A stretch of 64,000 nt of DNA from Archilochus colubris (lineage: Eukaryota; Chordata; Aves; Apodiformes; Trochilidae): NCBI GenBank assembly GCA_023079485.1, contig CM041090.1, forward strand, positions 39,429,874-39,493,873, written 5' to 3'. The translations under genes and the position numbers were made by a program. Within the stretch, counting starts at the first letter, position 1. Every line of letters begins with the position of its first letter. Under the pieces are notes generated by a model. It searched no databases, was not told the DNA's origin, and saw nothing but the letters and a program-made list of their open reading frames with translations. This document shows positions 32,623-45,327 of the stretch, in pieces.

Positions 32623-32994
32623 GACCCTTCACCATGTTCCCTTCTTTTTCTTCAGGTATCTTCAGAAAACATAAAAAAATTGTTTCTCATGTTTGCACCT
32701 GCAACTGCCATACAAATATTTGGGCAAAGTAAAAAGTTAAAGGATTCATTATAAATTTCAAAATCTGGTTTGCATGAAGTCAGATTAATGTTCTTTTTTT
32801 TTTTTCTGAGGAAGAAAAGATTTTTTTTCCAGAAACAGACATCAAAAAAACCCCAAAGCACTGAGAAAAGGTAAAATAAAAGCTATAATTCAAGCCCACA
32901 GGTCTTTCTGTTGAAAATATGAGGGCAGGCATCAAACTGGCACATATTTCTGAAACAAAAAAATAGATATAACTTAAAGTTTTCTGTCTTGGAG

Positions 32995-33082
32995 AAGAGG
33001 TTGTTGTGTATCCCTGGAGGAATAGGGGTTGGACTTAATCTTAAAGGCTTTTTCCAATCAAAACAATTCTATGATTCTGTGA
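32995..33082 (+). mobile_element. Short CR1 3' end
   Basis: ATCCCTGGAGGAATAGGGGT, TTGGACTTAATCTTAAAGGC and CAATTCTATGATTCTGTGA reproduce the order of the CR1 3' UTR and tail. Diverged and severely truncated. Confidence 0.8.
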
Positions 33083-33084
33083 AA

Positions 33085-35925
33085 CTGGTGCTTGGTTACA
33101 CGGGATAAAAAAAAACCAGTACTAAACCCCTAAAAGAAATCTAGGTGCAACACTGAGAGCCTAAAACTGCAGACTCTGTTTGGATAAATTAGGGCATTAA
33201 ATGCATGATATGCACAGTAAGCAGTAAGTGCAGGTAATTCTGGAAATAAGAGGCAAGGGGAATGCATGAAGTGCTTGTTGAAATGCAGAGCAAGACCCAA
33301 CCAAAGCAGGGAATTCCTTTATAGTCACCATTCACTGATTTCATGTCCCCTTTGATTATAGAGAGAGCTGTCGTTTTTCAGGACACTCCAGAGAGTTTGT
33401 CACAACAGCAGAAAAGCTAAACCTCAAAATCCCAGTTTTGGATTAAAGAAACTAAGGAAATTTTTTCCTATGGAAATGGTTTGTGTGTCCTGCAGTTTGT
33501 CCTTTTCCCAGCTGTGCCAGCTGATGTTCTCTCTGCCCACATACATTACCTCTCTCCTATTTGGATGACTGTAATGATGCCACTGTAGAAAAATAATCAG
33601 TATTTTCACTTTTTGTAGTGCTAATTTTCACTATTTTTGTAGTAACAGGCTTCCACCACATTCTTTTTGAACTCACTGACCTACATTGACCTCCAAAGAG
33701 GTATCCACATCCCCCCCTGCTGACCCTCAGTGCTTTTTCTCCACAACGCAGAAGGAGAAGAGGTTGGTGTCACTTCCTGAGGGACAAATACGGATGTTCC
33801 AGGTGAAATGGAAAACCAGCACTGACAGCCTTGGAATAAGAGAGAGACAGAGCCAGCTGGAGCCCCATCATTGTGTTGGTGATGTGCTGGGGTTCACAGG
33901 TTGCTGAGCAGTTGCTATGTGAAGCAGTTTTGTCTGATTAGTGCCTATGAACTCAGTGCAGATTCCACCTCAATGCTGTAAATGAACTTCAGGGAAAACA
34001 GGGTTTTTCTTTTTGATCAACTGCATCTCTGGCAATATAATGAGCACAATTACCCTTGCCTGACTATGCAACATTATTCTGTTTTGCCAGTTAATTGCTG
34101 ACGATGGTTTCAAGCTTATTAAAAGCAGACAATGTATTCACACGTGTTTCATCAAAAATTTCTGATAAAATTTAGATTAATATCTATCATGTATCATGTT
34201 TCCTTGGTTTTTTTTTTACAAGATAGTCTATTTAGCATCCCAAATTGTTCCTGCTTTGCTACAGGAGTGAACATTTTATGTCAGTGCTGTCAAATAATGG
34301 TGTTTTCATCTGAGGCCCAAATTCACAAACTTCTGCACACCTGAGGATGTTTTTGGAAATCAAATCTTAATCGAGGCATCAAGAAAGGGTCAATTCTAAT
34401 TATAATTGTAGCTGTAAGAGAAACATCACAGAATTACTGCTGCCTGTTTGTGGATTATTCTGCCTTTAAATGCAAAGCCCAAGGATTTTTCATCCTCAAA
34501 GGATTTTCAATCCAAGGAGAAGTTTAGAGCCACCAAATGGATGAACAGAAGAAAATACTGTGACAATGCAGATCAATATGATTGGTAATGGCCTCATCAA
34601 ACCTAGTGCCAAATGCTTTGCCTTTAATATGAACAGGACTCTGCAGTTCATTAGTGTTTGGGATGAGAGGACCTGAAAGTATCTTGCCTACCAGGGATGC
34701 AGGAAATTCAACTTCCCTTCGATACGGTGGGTGCTGGAATTTCCCTTTCCTATTACCTGAACTACTACAGATATATAGACTATGAAAAAAGCCCTCTTCT
34801 AACCCTGACTCAAGGTTGTATTTAGATTTTAAAGCCCACAAAGCATGGGCAGTTCTTTGTTCCAGGTTTGCACCATGCGTGAGGACCCAGGGTGGCTACA
34901 GAAACATTTGTGGCATCAGAAAAAAAAAAAAAAAGAAAATAACCAGAGTGAAGATAACTAGAGTTTGTTCAGTTCCTAAAGCCATTCTTTCAAAGGCACT
35001 TCAGTGTTGGGTAGAACTGATTGGGTGGTTGGTGTGGTGGTCATCTGGATGGAGGTGTTCATCCATCAGCAGCACAGAGCCTGCAAGCATGAACTTTGCA
35101 GTGCTAATCATGAAAGTGAACACAGTCTTGATGGTGAGTGTAGGGGGGAGCTAAAGATAGTTTCCTCTAATCTCTTGGGATCTGGGTATTTATCTCTCTG
35201 CTTAATTGAATGAATGGGAAATTAGATAAAACTTTGCAGAGTAAATCTTTCAGCAAATGTGATACCCAAGTAAAAAATTTCCAGCGGACTCTACATTTTC
35301 ACAGCTGCTCCTTTGTTTTGTGGAAGTGTATTTTGAATGTAAGTCCTGCTTACATTGCATCCCTATTAATTCTATTGTACATATTAAATGTCCTCTTTGT
35401 AGTGTGTAAAACCAGAAGGGAGACTAAAAACAAATACCATGTGTTTAAAATGTTTTATGGAAGATGGCACCAATATTTTCTGAAAGACTCCATGAGTCCA
35501 AGGCACTGCTCTCTGGTAACAGTGTTACTGTTCAAGGCCAAAACTGGATCCGAAAATTCAGTAGGAAATAATGAGAGGTAGGAGACAGAATATGCTGCTT
35601 AGCCTTGCATGAAACAACCAAAAAAACCCAACAAAAACACATATAGACAAGACTCACAAAAAGTGTTACTTGCTTCTCTACCAACTTCCTTCTTTCTGTG
35701 ACAATTTAAGTCCCATTTAGTTAAGAAATAGAAGTGATTTTATTTCAGCAAATCTTGTGAATTATTAGTAGTGAGGCCTGTGTGTATCTTCTTCCAGATT
35801 TGTCTTTTAATCAGTGGATTTTGGGAAATAGGTTTGCAGGAACCTGTCAATAGCAGCTACCCTGAAGTCTTCCTTATCAAGGGGCTTCCCATGTGTAAAT
35901 GGGTTTGCTCCCATCCCGTGGAAAA
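33085..35925. other. Non-coding stretch, no gene seen
   Basis: Unique AT-rich sequence with an A run at about 34920-34935. The 123-codon frame at 35210-35581 has one hydrophobic segment but no other sign of being coding. Confidence 0.5.
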
Positions 35926-35929
35926 TCAG

Positions 35930-36328
35930 GAGTTAAAGGAGGATCACAGGCTGAGCACAATTGGGGTGTTTAGTCTGGAGAAATAGAGGCTGAGGGGGGA
36001 CTTTCTCACTCTCTACAACTCCCTGAAAGGAGGAGTTGGTTTCTTCTCCCAAGTAACAAGTGATAGAACAAGAAGAAATGGCCTCAAGTTGTGGCAAGGG
36101 AGGTTTAGAGTGGATATTAAGAACCATTTCTTCACTCAAAGGGTTTTCAGGCCCATGAACAGGCTGCCCGGGGCAGTGGTAGAGTCCTCATCCCTGGAGG
36201 TGTTTAAAAGCCCTGGAGATGTGGTCCTCAGGGACATGGGTTAGTGGTGGCCTTGGCAGTGCTGGCTAAACAGTTGGACTGGATGATCTTGAAGGTCCTT
36301 TCCAAAAGAAATGTTTCTGTGGGATTGC
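35930..36328 (+). mobile_element. Old CR1 3' region
   Basis: GATCACAGGCTGAGCACAAT, CAACTCCCTGAAAGGAGGAG, CTCAAGTTGTGGCAAGGGAG, ATCCCTGGAGGTGTTTAAAA and TTGGACTGGATGATCTTGAA follow the order of the ORF2 C terminus and 3' UTR. The frame is broken by an in-frame stop (GAGAAATAG) and indels. The tail is reduced to TTTCTGTGGGATTG. Confidence 0.9.
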
Positions 36329-36329
36329 T

Positions 36330-36806
36330 TTTGAACATCTCATCAGCTGACCCCAAGGATCTTTCACACCCTCTCTCATGACAGGAGACATTTGCACTTC
36401 CAGTCTTGATACAAAGGTGGGACCATGGGATGTGAACTTTGAGTTACTCCAAGTGGACCAGCCTCGACCAGAAGACCCCAGCAGAGCTGCATTAGGGAAG
36501 GATGATACATTCAGCTATCCTAGAGTTAGTGCTGTGTGACATCCCAGCTTCTGGGAGAGGCCTAGCCAAGGGAAAGTAGACATGGCCATAGTGTTCCACA
36601 CATCATCCCTGCCTGCCCTAAGGAACCAAAAACATCTGGCAGTATTTGGGACATCTGTCAGGTTATTTAATTTTGTGTTAGAAATGCTGACTAATATACT
36701 GCATGTTGGAAAATAAAAATACCCTCTCTGGAGGTGTAGCATTTTTAATTTGGTTGCAGCTGTGGCTCCAGGCCTTTGCTTACCAAAACAAGTGGTAAAT
36801 CCATCC
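36330..36806. other. Non-coding stretch, no gene seen
   Basis: Unique sequence between two old CR1 fragments. No domain-bearing frame. Confidence 0.5.
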
Positions 36807-36807
36807 A

Positions 36808-37055
36808 TGGAATCACAGAAGGGTTAGGGCTGGAAGGGACCTTAAAGATCATCAATATCCTGCATGGGCAGGGTCACTTCCCACTAAACCACGTTCCACA
36901 AAGCTTCATCCAACCTGGCCTTTAAGACTTCCAGAGAGGGGGCATCAACAACCTCCCAGACAACCTGTTCCAGTGTTTTACTACCCTCACAGTGAAGATT
37001 TTTATCCTGTTATCTAACTTAAATCTACCCTCTTTCAGTTTAAAACCAATATCCA
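36808..37055 (-). mobile_element. Old CR1 3' fragment
   Basis: GGAATCACAGAAGGGTTAGG, GGAAGGGACCTTAAAGATCA, AACCTGGCCTTTAAGACTTC and CAACCTCCCAGACAACCTGT are the reverse complement of a CR1 3' UTR and ORF2 end. A relic of the frame is visible on the minus strand (KIFTVRVVKHWNRLSGRLLM). Confidence 0.9.
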
Positions 37056-37059
37056 GAAC

Positions 37060-39415
37060 TGCTATGGCAGGAAAATATTGAATATGAGAGAAAGAGCCAG
37101 TGAGGAAGAGGAGAGACTCTGCAAGGGAACTGGACTGAGGAGGAGAAGGAGGAGGAAGAGAAGAGGCACTTTGCCAGTCAGGGGAGATGCAGAACTTACC
37201 ACCTGCTACCACCAAAGTAATTAAATTGCTCTCCAGAAATGGATAGTCCATATCCAAGTGAGGCAAAACTGATCTTGTACAGATCTGTTCCAACCTGGAG
37301 AGTTATTACATCTCTCTATTGGTAATTATGCTGTTACCCAGTATGATGCCAGCTCCAAAGGCAGAACCTGTGACACTAAAGAACCTTTCCTTTGTGGAAA
37401 CAATGATTAGTGAAGGCAATTATTTCTCATGAGAAATTTTGGAAATAATTCTTTTTTCTATCTGAAGCTCCTATTATTTTAAAAAAAAAAAAAAAAGAAT
37501 AGAAAGCTAAAACTGTGGATCCTTTTTTTATTTCCTTTTAGGATAAATACTCAGTTCGAGGTAAGTATTTAATAATTTTATTACCCCAAACTTACATTTT
37601 TAAAAGAAGGAGAAAGCTGTTTTTCCATATGTAACTAGGACCTCAAAAGAAACTGAAGACACCATGTAAATTTTTTAAATCTACCCAAAAAGTTTTTTTT
37701 TTTTTGATAGAAACCTTTTGATTAAGAACTTGAAACAGCCACAGTGGTCAAACTACTGGTGCTTCTCTGATGCAGCATCCTTACAGCCTGCCCAGAAGAG
37801 ATGTGGACTCAGGTGAGGTAACATCACTGTGTGGCTCTTCCTCACCTTTCTTAGGTAGGTGTGACTTGAGTGGGGTAAAACACTGGTGGGCACACCAAGC
37901 TCTGGTAGGTGCCTTGATCTGAGACCCAGTGTGGTGGGAAACCTTTCTGCACAAGGGCAAATGTGATGGAGCTGCAGTCACCAGTGTAGTGAGTGATGTG
38001 TCACCCGTGGGGTATCTCTGGTCACTGGTCTGGACCCAGAGACAGGCTCATGCTGGGTGTTGCTACAGGTGAAGCTGCTGCAGTTTGATCTTTGCCTGTT
38101 CCTGGGTCTAAGCAGAGTTAAATGCAGATGCTTTTGGGGTGGCTTTTAGCCTGACTGTCCCTCAGGGATGTTTTGCTCCACATGTCAGGGCTGCAGGCTC
38201 TGGTTTACATTTAAGTCCAAGACAGCAGAAGAGACCCCAGTTCCCCTGTTTGAAACCCTGGCATTCCAAACACGTCACAAACACAATGTCTGTTCATTTC
38301 TTCTGTGAAAGGTGCTGTTTGGCCCTGATTTACACTGAGGGAGTTGGCTGGAACAGGGATGGGGAGGTGTAGGGTGGGACTCTCTCCCACATCCTTGCAG
38401 AAGCACCCAGACCAGGTGTCTCTGGGCTGTGGTGTCCAAAGATGACACCTCTGCAGCATCCACTGAACCCATGAGAGGAAAGGCACCAATGGAAGTGGTG
38501 GTCATGCCAACCTCATTCACCTCCGAGCTCCAGCTCTCCATTACCTTCCTCTGCTCCTTGGCTGGTTGGTGGGTGAACTCTACAATCCTTTTCAGGTGTT
38601 TGCTGCTCTTCTCTCCTCTTGCACAGCAACACTGTGCCACCACCAACCTGATGGCCAATGGGAAGGTCCTTGTCCTCCACTTGGAAAGACAAGAGTGCTC
38701 CAGCTTTGCCTACCATGCTGGTGGCAGCTCATCTCTGTCCTTCCCCCTCTAACCCCAGGGACAATTTTAGGGCAGGGTTAGGGTGGCAGGGTGAAGACAC
38801 ATCAATGGCATCAGGAAAGTGCTGAGCATGGTGATTTCTCCCTGCTTGCCTGGTCACCAAGGGCAGCTTTCTGCTTGGCATTGTTCTGCTCCCTAATCTC
38901 CATCATGTGCTCTTTGGCATCCAGATTCACAGTCGTAACCACCCAGTGCTTTGATATTTATTCTGTGTCATTCAATCAGCTGGGGGAGGGCTGAGGGATG
39001 GAGGGGGGGGACAGCTCTGTCCTTCCCCCTCCCCTTTTCTGCTCTGGTGGCGAATAGGCTGGATACAAGAAGCCAATCACAAAATTACTGCCGGGAGGAA
39101 AGGAGGACAAAAAAAACCCAACCAACCAACCAAACCCAAACCCAGAGACTAACATCCACAGCTGTGTTTTATTGAAAGAAGGTGGACACATCCCTCTCCC
39201 AACAAAGCCCTGGAAGGCTTCAAACACAGCCCCTGCTCATCCCCATCCCCCGTGGATGTCACCCCAAGCCATGCTGGCATGGTCCACCCCAGCCTCAGGA
39301 CAAAAAACTTTTTGCTGTCACCGTATCACAGGACACGATAATCTCCCATATCCCGTCTCTGTAACCCAGAAGCCTCCTCCCCCTCCTATTTTACATATTC
39401 CCTAAATTCACTGGC
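37060..39415. other. Non-coding stretch, no gene seen
   Basis: Mostly unique sequence with a run of A at about 37480-37495, a T run near 37690 and a short CCAA-type tract near 39110-39140. Overlapping frames on both strands at 38.1-39.4 kb have no domain. Confidence 0.5.
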
Positions 39416-39419
39416 AAGG

Positions 39420-40130
39420 GGGGCAGGAGAGGAGATAACGGGCGGTGAGTTGAGCCGAGTGGGAACTGCTGACTGACAAAGTGTGCAGTGCAGTACGGGC
39501 GCTTTCTGGCTCCCTAATTATCCTTTTCCTTCTTGACTCCAGTATCACATGTAGCCATGTGTAGAATCATAAAATAATTATGCAGTGTACAAGCTTTCTG
39601 GGAGCATGTACCACTGTTTTCCTAATTCTTTATCGCTCCCATTGATCGTGGCGTGTGTGCATTGATCCAAGTCGGCCATCTGGTTGGGGAAGATAAGCGT
39701 GCGAGTGTCTTTGCATTGCACTGTCACTCAGGGAGGGGGGTACATTTTGGCTGTAGGGAATTACAGGGGCAGGATTAGCCCTCTTCCTAGGAGTAAACTG
39801 AATTTTAAATGTAGTGTTGCAGCTGCATGGACCACGTTGTTAACTTCAGGTTTTGCCCGTAGTCTGGGTAGATTTTTAATTCTTATTGTCATTACTATTA
39901 TTGTCGTTATTGCTACTATTATTGTTTCCTTCCCTTTCCTGCTCAGACTGTATTTAGAGGCAGGGATATGGCTTTCATTAAATGGAAGGGAGAGAAGGGA
40001 AAAGGAGGAATGTCCTTCTCTGCACAGGCTAGACTTGTGAGTGGTTGCTGCCTTGCAGGATTTTGAAACAGCAAAACCATCTTTTAAATGCAGGCGAGAA
40101 CCCATTGGATGGACTGCGTTTCACAATAAG
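39420..40130. other. Candidate conserved non-coding element I
   Basis: Unique sequence with retained CpGs (GATAACGGGCGG, CATTGATCGTGGCGTGTG, AAGTCGGCCATCTGG) and AT-rich homeodomain-like motifs (CCTAATTAT, AAAATAATTATGC). It has no repeat ancestry and no open frame with a domain. The combination resembles developmental enhancers in gene deserts. This is inference from composition; conservation cannot be tested here. Confidence 0.3.
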
Positions 40131-40189
40131 AATCATTGGTCCACAAAAACAAAAAAAAAAAAGAAAAAGAAACTAAAAAAAAGATGAAG

Positions 40190-40760
40190 TTATCAGCCTA
40201 TGACAGGAAATTAAAGAGTGGATATTCACCAGCTCTCTTAACTTTGATTAATCAAAACAAATAACCCTAATTGCACCTTATCGGGATGTGCGCGTTTAAT
40301 AATCAGCAACGAAATAACAGAGGGTTGTTGTGGTTTGGGGTTTGGGGTTTTTTAGGTTGTTTTTTTTTCCCCTGCCTGCCAGCTTCCCTCTAACAACGGG
40401 CACATCCTGCAGTTGCTTGAACTTAGCTGGAATATTTCACTGAAATGGCTGTCGTGGGTGCGTGTGTGCGCGCTCACATCCCTGGTCGTCCTTTTGTCAA
40501 GTGTGATGGTGGCCATTGTTGTCTCATATTCTGCAAATGCATGGAAGGTGCCTCAAAAGCCTTTCCTCTAAAATTGAACAATTCTGTCAAAAAAGATTAG
40601 TTCTATTTTGTCTGCTGCTTGCTGACTATTCATGAATGTAAAGAGAGAGGGCTTGGGTGTCATACTAAGTTGCTAAGGTGGCTGGCTTTCGGCTATTGAC
40701 TTGAGGATACCAAACCAGAGCCTACAAAAGAGCAGCCAGAAGGAGAGGAGAGAACTGGTC
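40190..40760. other. Candidate conserved non-coding element II
   Basis: It contains TTTGATTAATCAAAAC, a palindromic ATTAAT core at about 40243-40258. CpG-bearing TATCGGGATGTGCGCGTTTA and CTGTCGTGGGTGCGTGTGTG, and ATTCATGAATG near 40629, follow. It is not a recognised repeat. The same reasoning and the same limits apply as for element I. Confidence 0.3.
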
Positions 40761-40957
40761 TGCCATGTGTTTCAGCTATACCTTCTTTAGCTGCCCATTT
40801 ATTTCTTTTGTTGCCACAACTTTTATTGTCATACAGTTGAAAAAAATGTTAGACACAGGCTTCAGGCTGCACCAAGCAGAAAAAAGGATTAGCATATCAC
40901 TAGGATCATCTTACACTGAACCAAATTCTTTTCAGGATGTATAATTAGTGAATACAG

Positions 40958-41014
40958 TCTCTCCCCCCCCCTCTTTTTTTTTTTTTTTTTGAGAGAGAGA
41001 GAGAGTGGGGGGAG
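40958..41014. repeat. Homopyrimidine/homopurine switch tract
   Basis: Thirty-three consecutive pyrimidines (40958-40990: CT, then C8-9, then CT and a long T run) are followed at once by 15 purines (GA repeats, 40991-41005) and GGGGGGAG. The arms are roughly complementary, so a hairpin or triplex is conceivable. Confidence 0.85.
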
Positions 41015-41547
41015 CCTATGGATAGGGAAAATTAGCTCAGATCTCTGGGTAGGAAATGAGGAGAAAGAAAAAGTTCCCTAGTTTCAAGGAGGATTTTATA
41101 CAGGCTCTTTCCTCATCCTACCCTCCTGCATCATGTTTAAGCCTTTTTGAACATTCACAAAATGTGTGGGAGGTGCTTGTTAATAAAAAAACTTTTTTTT
41201 CTTTTTTTCTTTTTATAAAAGAGGATACAAAGCCCTCTTGCCCAAAAGGGACCAGGAGAAGAGAATTTTCAGAGCCAGCCCCAAACCTGAGCAGCCATGG
41301 ATGGGAAGCGTTTCTGTGCCTACTCTCCCATTCCAGGGCTCAGCATCATTTATGATCCTTGAGGATGTGTTAATTTTTTTCTTCTCGTGTGTGCTCCCAG
41401 CTCCCTTCTGCCATCTGGGAACCACTCAGGACTCTGCAATACCACTGAAAAAAAATGCTATTTCTCTGACTGCTTGCATCTGCATGACTCAGTTCCAAAA
41501 GTAGGGCTACTGCTTGTGATGCTGAACTATAACTTATAATGGGATGT
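41015..41547. other. Non-coding stretch, no gene seen
   Basis: Unique sequence with T/A runs near 41190-41215. The frames on both strands are mutually overlapping and domain-free. Confidence 0.5.
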
Positions 41548-41606
41548 GGAATCATAGAATTGGTTGGAAAAGGCTTTTAAGATCATCATAGCCAACCATT
41601 AATATG
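41548..41606 (-). mobile_element. Short CR1 3' end
   Basis: TGGAATCATAGAATTGGTTGG, AAAAGGCTTTTAAGATCATC and ATAGCCAACC are the reverse complement of the CR1 tail and the GATGATCTT block. Only the last 60 bp are left. Confidence 0.85.
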
Positions 41607-41607
41607 C

Positions 41608-43286
41608 ATTTTTAGAGCAAGAAAGAGCTGGATGGAGGAATTAAAGGTCTATTTTTTAAAAGGTTATAGGCCATTTTTGGTGTTGACAGGGAAAGGCGTG
41701 AGGCAAGCAGCAGGACTTCATGTTTAATGTGTTCCTTGTGTTCTAATGTGTTCCTTGTTAGTGTAGAAAGCAGAAGAGCTTCCAAATGTGGCTGATACTG
41801 ATGGAAAAGGGGCAGCCTTTGCCAGTTAGCCAGAAAATTTAACAGCCAGATACCTGGCCCTTAAAATATTTGATTCAAATTACACATCCCTGTAATGATT
41901 AGGATCACACCATGGTGCAAAAAGTCTCCCTGCATTGCTCTGCCTGGGGTAGATGGATGTTCCTGGGTGAGGATGAGGGTGAATAGGAGGCCCTGGACAT
42001 GCTGCACCCATGGCAGAGCTCCCATGCACATCCTGGTCCAGGCTTTATCCAAAACTCAGCCACAGCTTTGTCCTGGGTGTGCAGGAAGAGCCCATCCAAG
42101 CAGGGTCTTTCCTAGAAAATTCAAAAGGAGAAATACCCTGGCTGGGAAAGGAAACAGAGCTTCTTTTTTTTCAGCTCAAGGGCTGGTAATTTCACTGTGT
42201 TTAATCACACTGCACGTTTGACATCATTGCCTTTTCAAACTGTTCAACCCAATTGTTCCACCAAAGTAGGAATTGGATGTGAATATTCAGGAGCTGCTCT
42301 GGGGTGCTCGGTGGTAATTGGTCACATCACTCACATGGGCTCCTTCCCATTCTGATGAGAAGAGGGGAGAAATTTGTTTCATGTGGATAATTAAACACCC
42401 ACACATAAAAAAAAAAAAAAAAAAAGAAAAAAAATCTTGTTTAGCACAACTATTTTTTTTTTCCTGGGGGTTACTGCAGCAGCTTGAGTGCTTATAGTTG
42501 GAGGGTACAGGAGGGGAATAAATAAAGGAGAAATCAATTAAAATGATGAGCACAGAGGCCAGAAAGTGTTTCTTTCTTTCCCCGGTTGGATCTCTACTGA
42601 TAGATGGGATTTTTGCTGGTTGGATGTGATGCAACAGCTCCAGGACAGGTGAAAGGAGAAGGTTTAGGTGAAGATCCCAAATTCAGCCATCCCAATGTTT
42701 CCAGGGTCCCACTGGGAGGTGGTTATGGTAGCCCAGGTGTGAGGATTAGGAGAGTGAGGACAGGGAATAATGAGTATGGGACTGTGTAACTCATACACCA
42801 TGGGACTAAGGAAAAAATGTTATAGCCAAGAAATATTCAAAGAGAAATTACTCATTTTAAGGAAATAACACCAGCTATTTTATGACTGGTGGGTCAGACA
42901 TTTAGTGGGCATCTATTGCCCATGTGGATCTTCTCTTGGCTTCAAAGAAAAGATTTTTGGGAAAGGGTTTCTGCGAAGTGGACTGTTGTGCAAAGCAGCC
43001 ATGGGGCTTGTGATGTTTATTATGCTGTGGTACACTGAAATGTGAAATTATACCTTTATTCTGAGTGCAAACCAGAAAGCCTCTTGTGATGTTCCTCCTT
43101 CAGAAAAAATGACTCCTCCTGGATCTATTTTATTAGGAGTGGGAGATAACCCAGGATGGCTGGAGGAATCCAAGGGTGTGATTTTTAGAGTCCGAGAAAG
43201 ATTCCCTGGTAGCTACTCAGTGACACAGAAGAAGCAGTTCATCTTGCTTCCTTCCAGAAAAAAATTAAGAAAAAAACCCCAGAAAA
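41608..43286. other. Non-coding stretch, no gene seen
   Basis: It contains a 19-bp duplication (TAATGTGTTCCTTG at 41725 and 41744) and an A-rich tract at 42407-42434. No exon or RNA gene was recognised. Confidence 0.5.
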
Positions 43287-43287
43287 A

Positions 43288-43463
43288 CAGGCTGCCCAGG
43301 GGGGTCGTGGAGTCTCCTTCACTGGAGACATTCAAAACCCGCTTGGACACGTTCCTGCACGATGTACTCTAGGTGGCCCTGCTCTGGCAGGGGGGGTTGG
43401 ACTAGATGATCTTTCGAGGTCCCTTCTAACCCCTAGGATTCTATGATTCTATGATTCTATGAA
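43288..43463 (+). mobile_element. CR1 LINE 3' end, young lineage C
   Basis: CAGGCTGCCCAGGGGGGTCG, CCTTCACTGGAGACATTCAA and GGACTAGATGATCTTTCGAG are followed by a clean tail of three ATTCTATG units. The residual ORF2 end reads [20 protein letters not shown]. The flanks share AAAAAATTAAG (43259-43269 and 43462-43472). Same lineage as the inverted copy at 45.33 kb. Confidence 0.93.
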
Positions 43464-43473
43464 AAAATTAAGG

Positions 43474-45326
43474 GCAGGACAACAGATATTGGGACCCTCC
43501 TGTAATTTTGCAATCACACTAAAGATGCAGTGAGCTTGCTAATGATCTCATTTACCAATATTTGGTCTTTTCTCCTGGGTAGCACTTAATCAAAGCACCT
43601 GACTCTGCTCACCTTGGCTTGGTTTGGTGGGATCTGGGTGTCTGTTGGTGCTAGATCAGCCTGTGGTCTGCCTCTCTGAAGCTTTCCAGGTATATTTTCT
43701 GTAAATAAATAGTGATTAAGAAGTATTCCATGTGCATTCTATCATCAGCCTGATGCTATAGAGCTGTGCGGACCCAACCTTGATTTATAAAGCTGTTAAA
43801 ATGTTTGACCTTGTTTAAATAAAAGCCTCAAGGTTAATTACAGCAAGCATGGGCTGTACACTCTCTCTGTTTTGGTTGCCCTGATGATTTGGAGGAGGAA
43901 AAGGAGGGAATTTATTAAAATTCTCACCTTTTAAAAGTGACTGCAGTGCAGAAGTGGAAGAGTTTTCTTTTCTGCCATTTTCATGTCTCACCACACTTTG
44001 AAATGTGATATATTGAGTAATGAGGAGCTGCCTCTTCCAAGGGAGGATTGAAAATTTGATATTTTTATCTAAAATATAATAAGAACCATGGTGAGAATGG
44101 GAAAAAAAAAAAGAAAAAGGTTGAAAAAGGTTGTTGGGAATAAAGAGTTGGAGCTTTGCTCCTGGATAGGATGTAGCCATAATGAGGTAAACAAAGACAT
44201 TGAGGTTTTGTGGGGTTTTTTTTCCTTATTGTACAGAAAACAAATTTCACAAAATAAAAACCAATTTGAGTTTCTTTTAAAAGAACTGGGAAATGTTGAG
44301 GAAAGTTAATTGAAGCACATTCAAATTACAATAAACACATACAGCCACAATTATCTTCTTTTGACTAGAGTGTGGCTTAGAGATGTTTTTATCTTTTGTT
44401 TATTGCACTATTAAAAATATGGAGGAGCATCAAGAAAGGGTAGATAGCCACCATATGGAATGACATATTTTCCCTATTTATATTTAAATAACTATCCATG
44501 AGAAACTATGCACAAATCATGCAATAATTCCCAACTGAAATGACTGCTTAGAAAATAAAAATTCTGAGGCACACTATTCTTTTCATATTAAATTGCCCAT
44601 TTTCTGTACATCATATGCATGTTTGTACAATACCCCAAAAAAAAAATATGTTGCATTACAGCCCAATGTAATTTGTTCACAATGCTAATGAAGATGGATA
44701 GAGGACATTGTAATGTTGTAGTAATTCATGTGTGGGAAAACAAGACAAACAGGCTCAGAAAGCTGGAGCATAATTTTTTTATTTTATTTTTTTTCCTTCC
44801 CATTTTCAGAGTGAATAGTGGCAATTTTAATAACCTGCTGGTCTGACAGATTTAATGATGCTGATTAACTTTCATTGCTTGATTCATGCCATGCTCACAT
44901 TTGGGGTGGGTATTTGTGCCTGCAAAGTTGGAGTGCCTGGTTTCAGGCAGCTAAAAAGAAGCTCCTGATACCCCACAGAGAACTTGGCAAGCCTGAAAGC
45001 CTTGGGTTGGGGATACCACCCTTCCCCTGGAGAGACCCATTGCAAGCTTGAGGCTGACTTTGCAGTAGAGCCATCCCCCCACAGTCATGGACAGAGGGTC
45101 CATCTGCCCACCAAAATGTTCCTGGACCAAGCAGGAATATTATTAATTCCTTCACTTGTAGGCAGAAATATGACTTGATTCCTCTGGCTCCAAGTTTTGA
45201 TGAAGTGGGACTAAGCTGTGAATGCCAAGTTCGTTTTCACTTGTGACAAAGCCCCAAAAAGGGAGATATTTGCTCAGCAAAATATCCAGCTTTGTTTTCT
45301 ACCTCTTTCAAGAAGGAAAATGATGA
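43474..45326. other. Non-coding stretch, no gene seen
   Basis: AT-rich unique DNA between two inverted CR1s, with A/T runs near 44100, 44217 and 44775. No gene was recognised. Confidence 0.5.
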
Positions 45327-45327
45327 A

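Noticed and set aside
35210..35581. 123-codon plus-strand frame with a hydrophobic segment
   Set aside because: One membrane-like stretch in AT-rich DNA is common by chance. There is no family resemblance, no acceptor or donor context and no neighbour that supports a gene.
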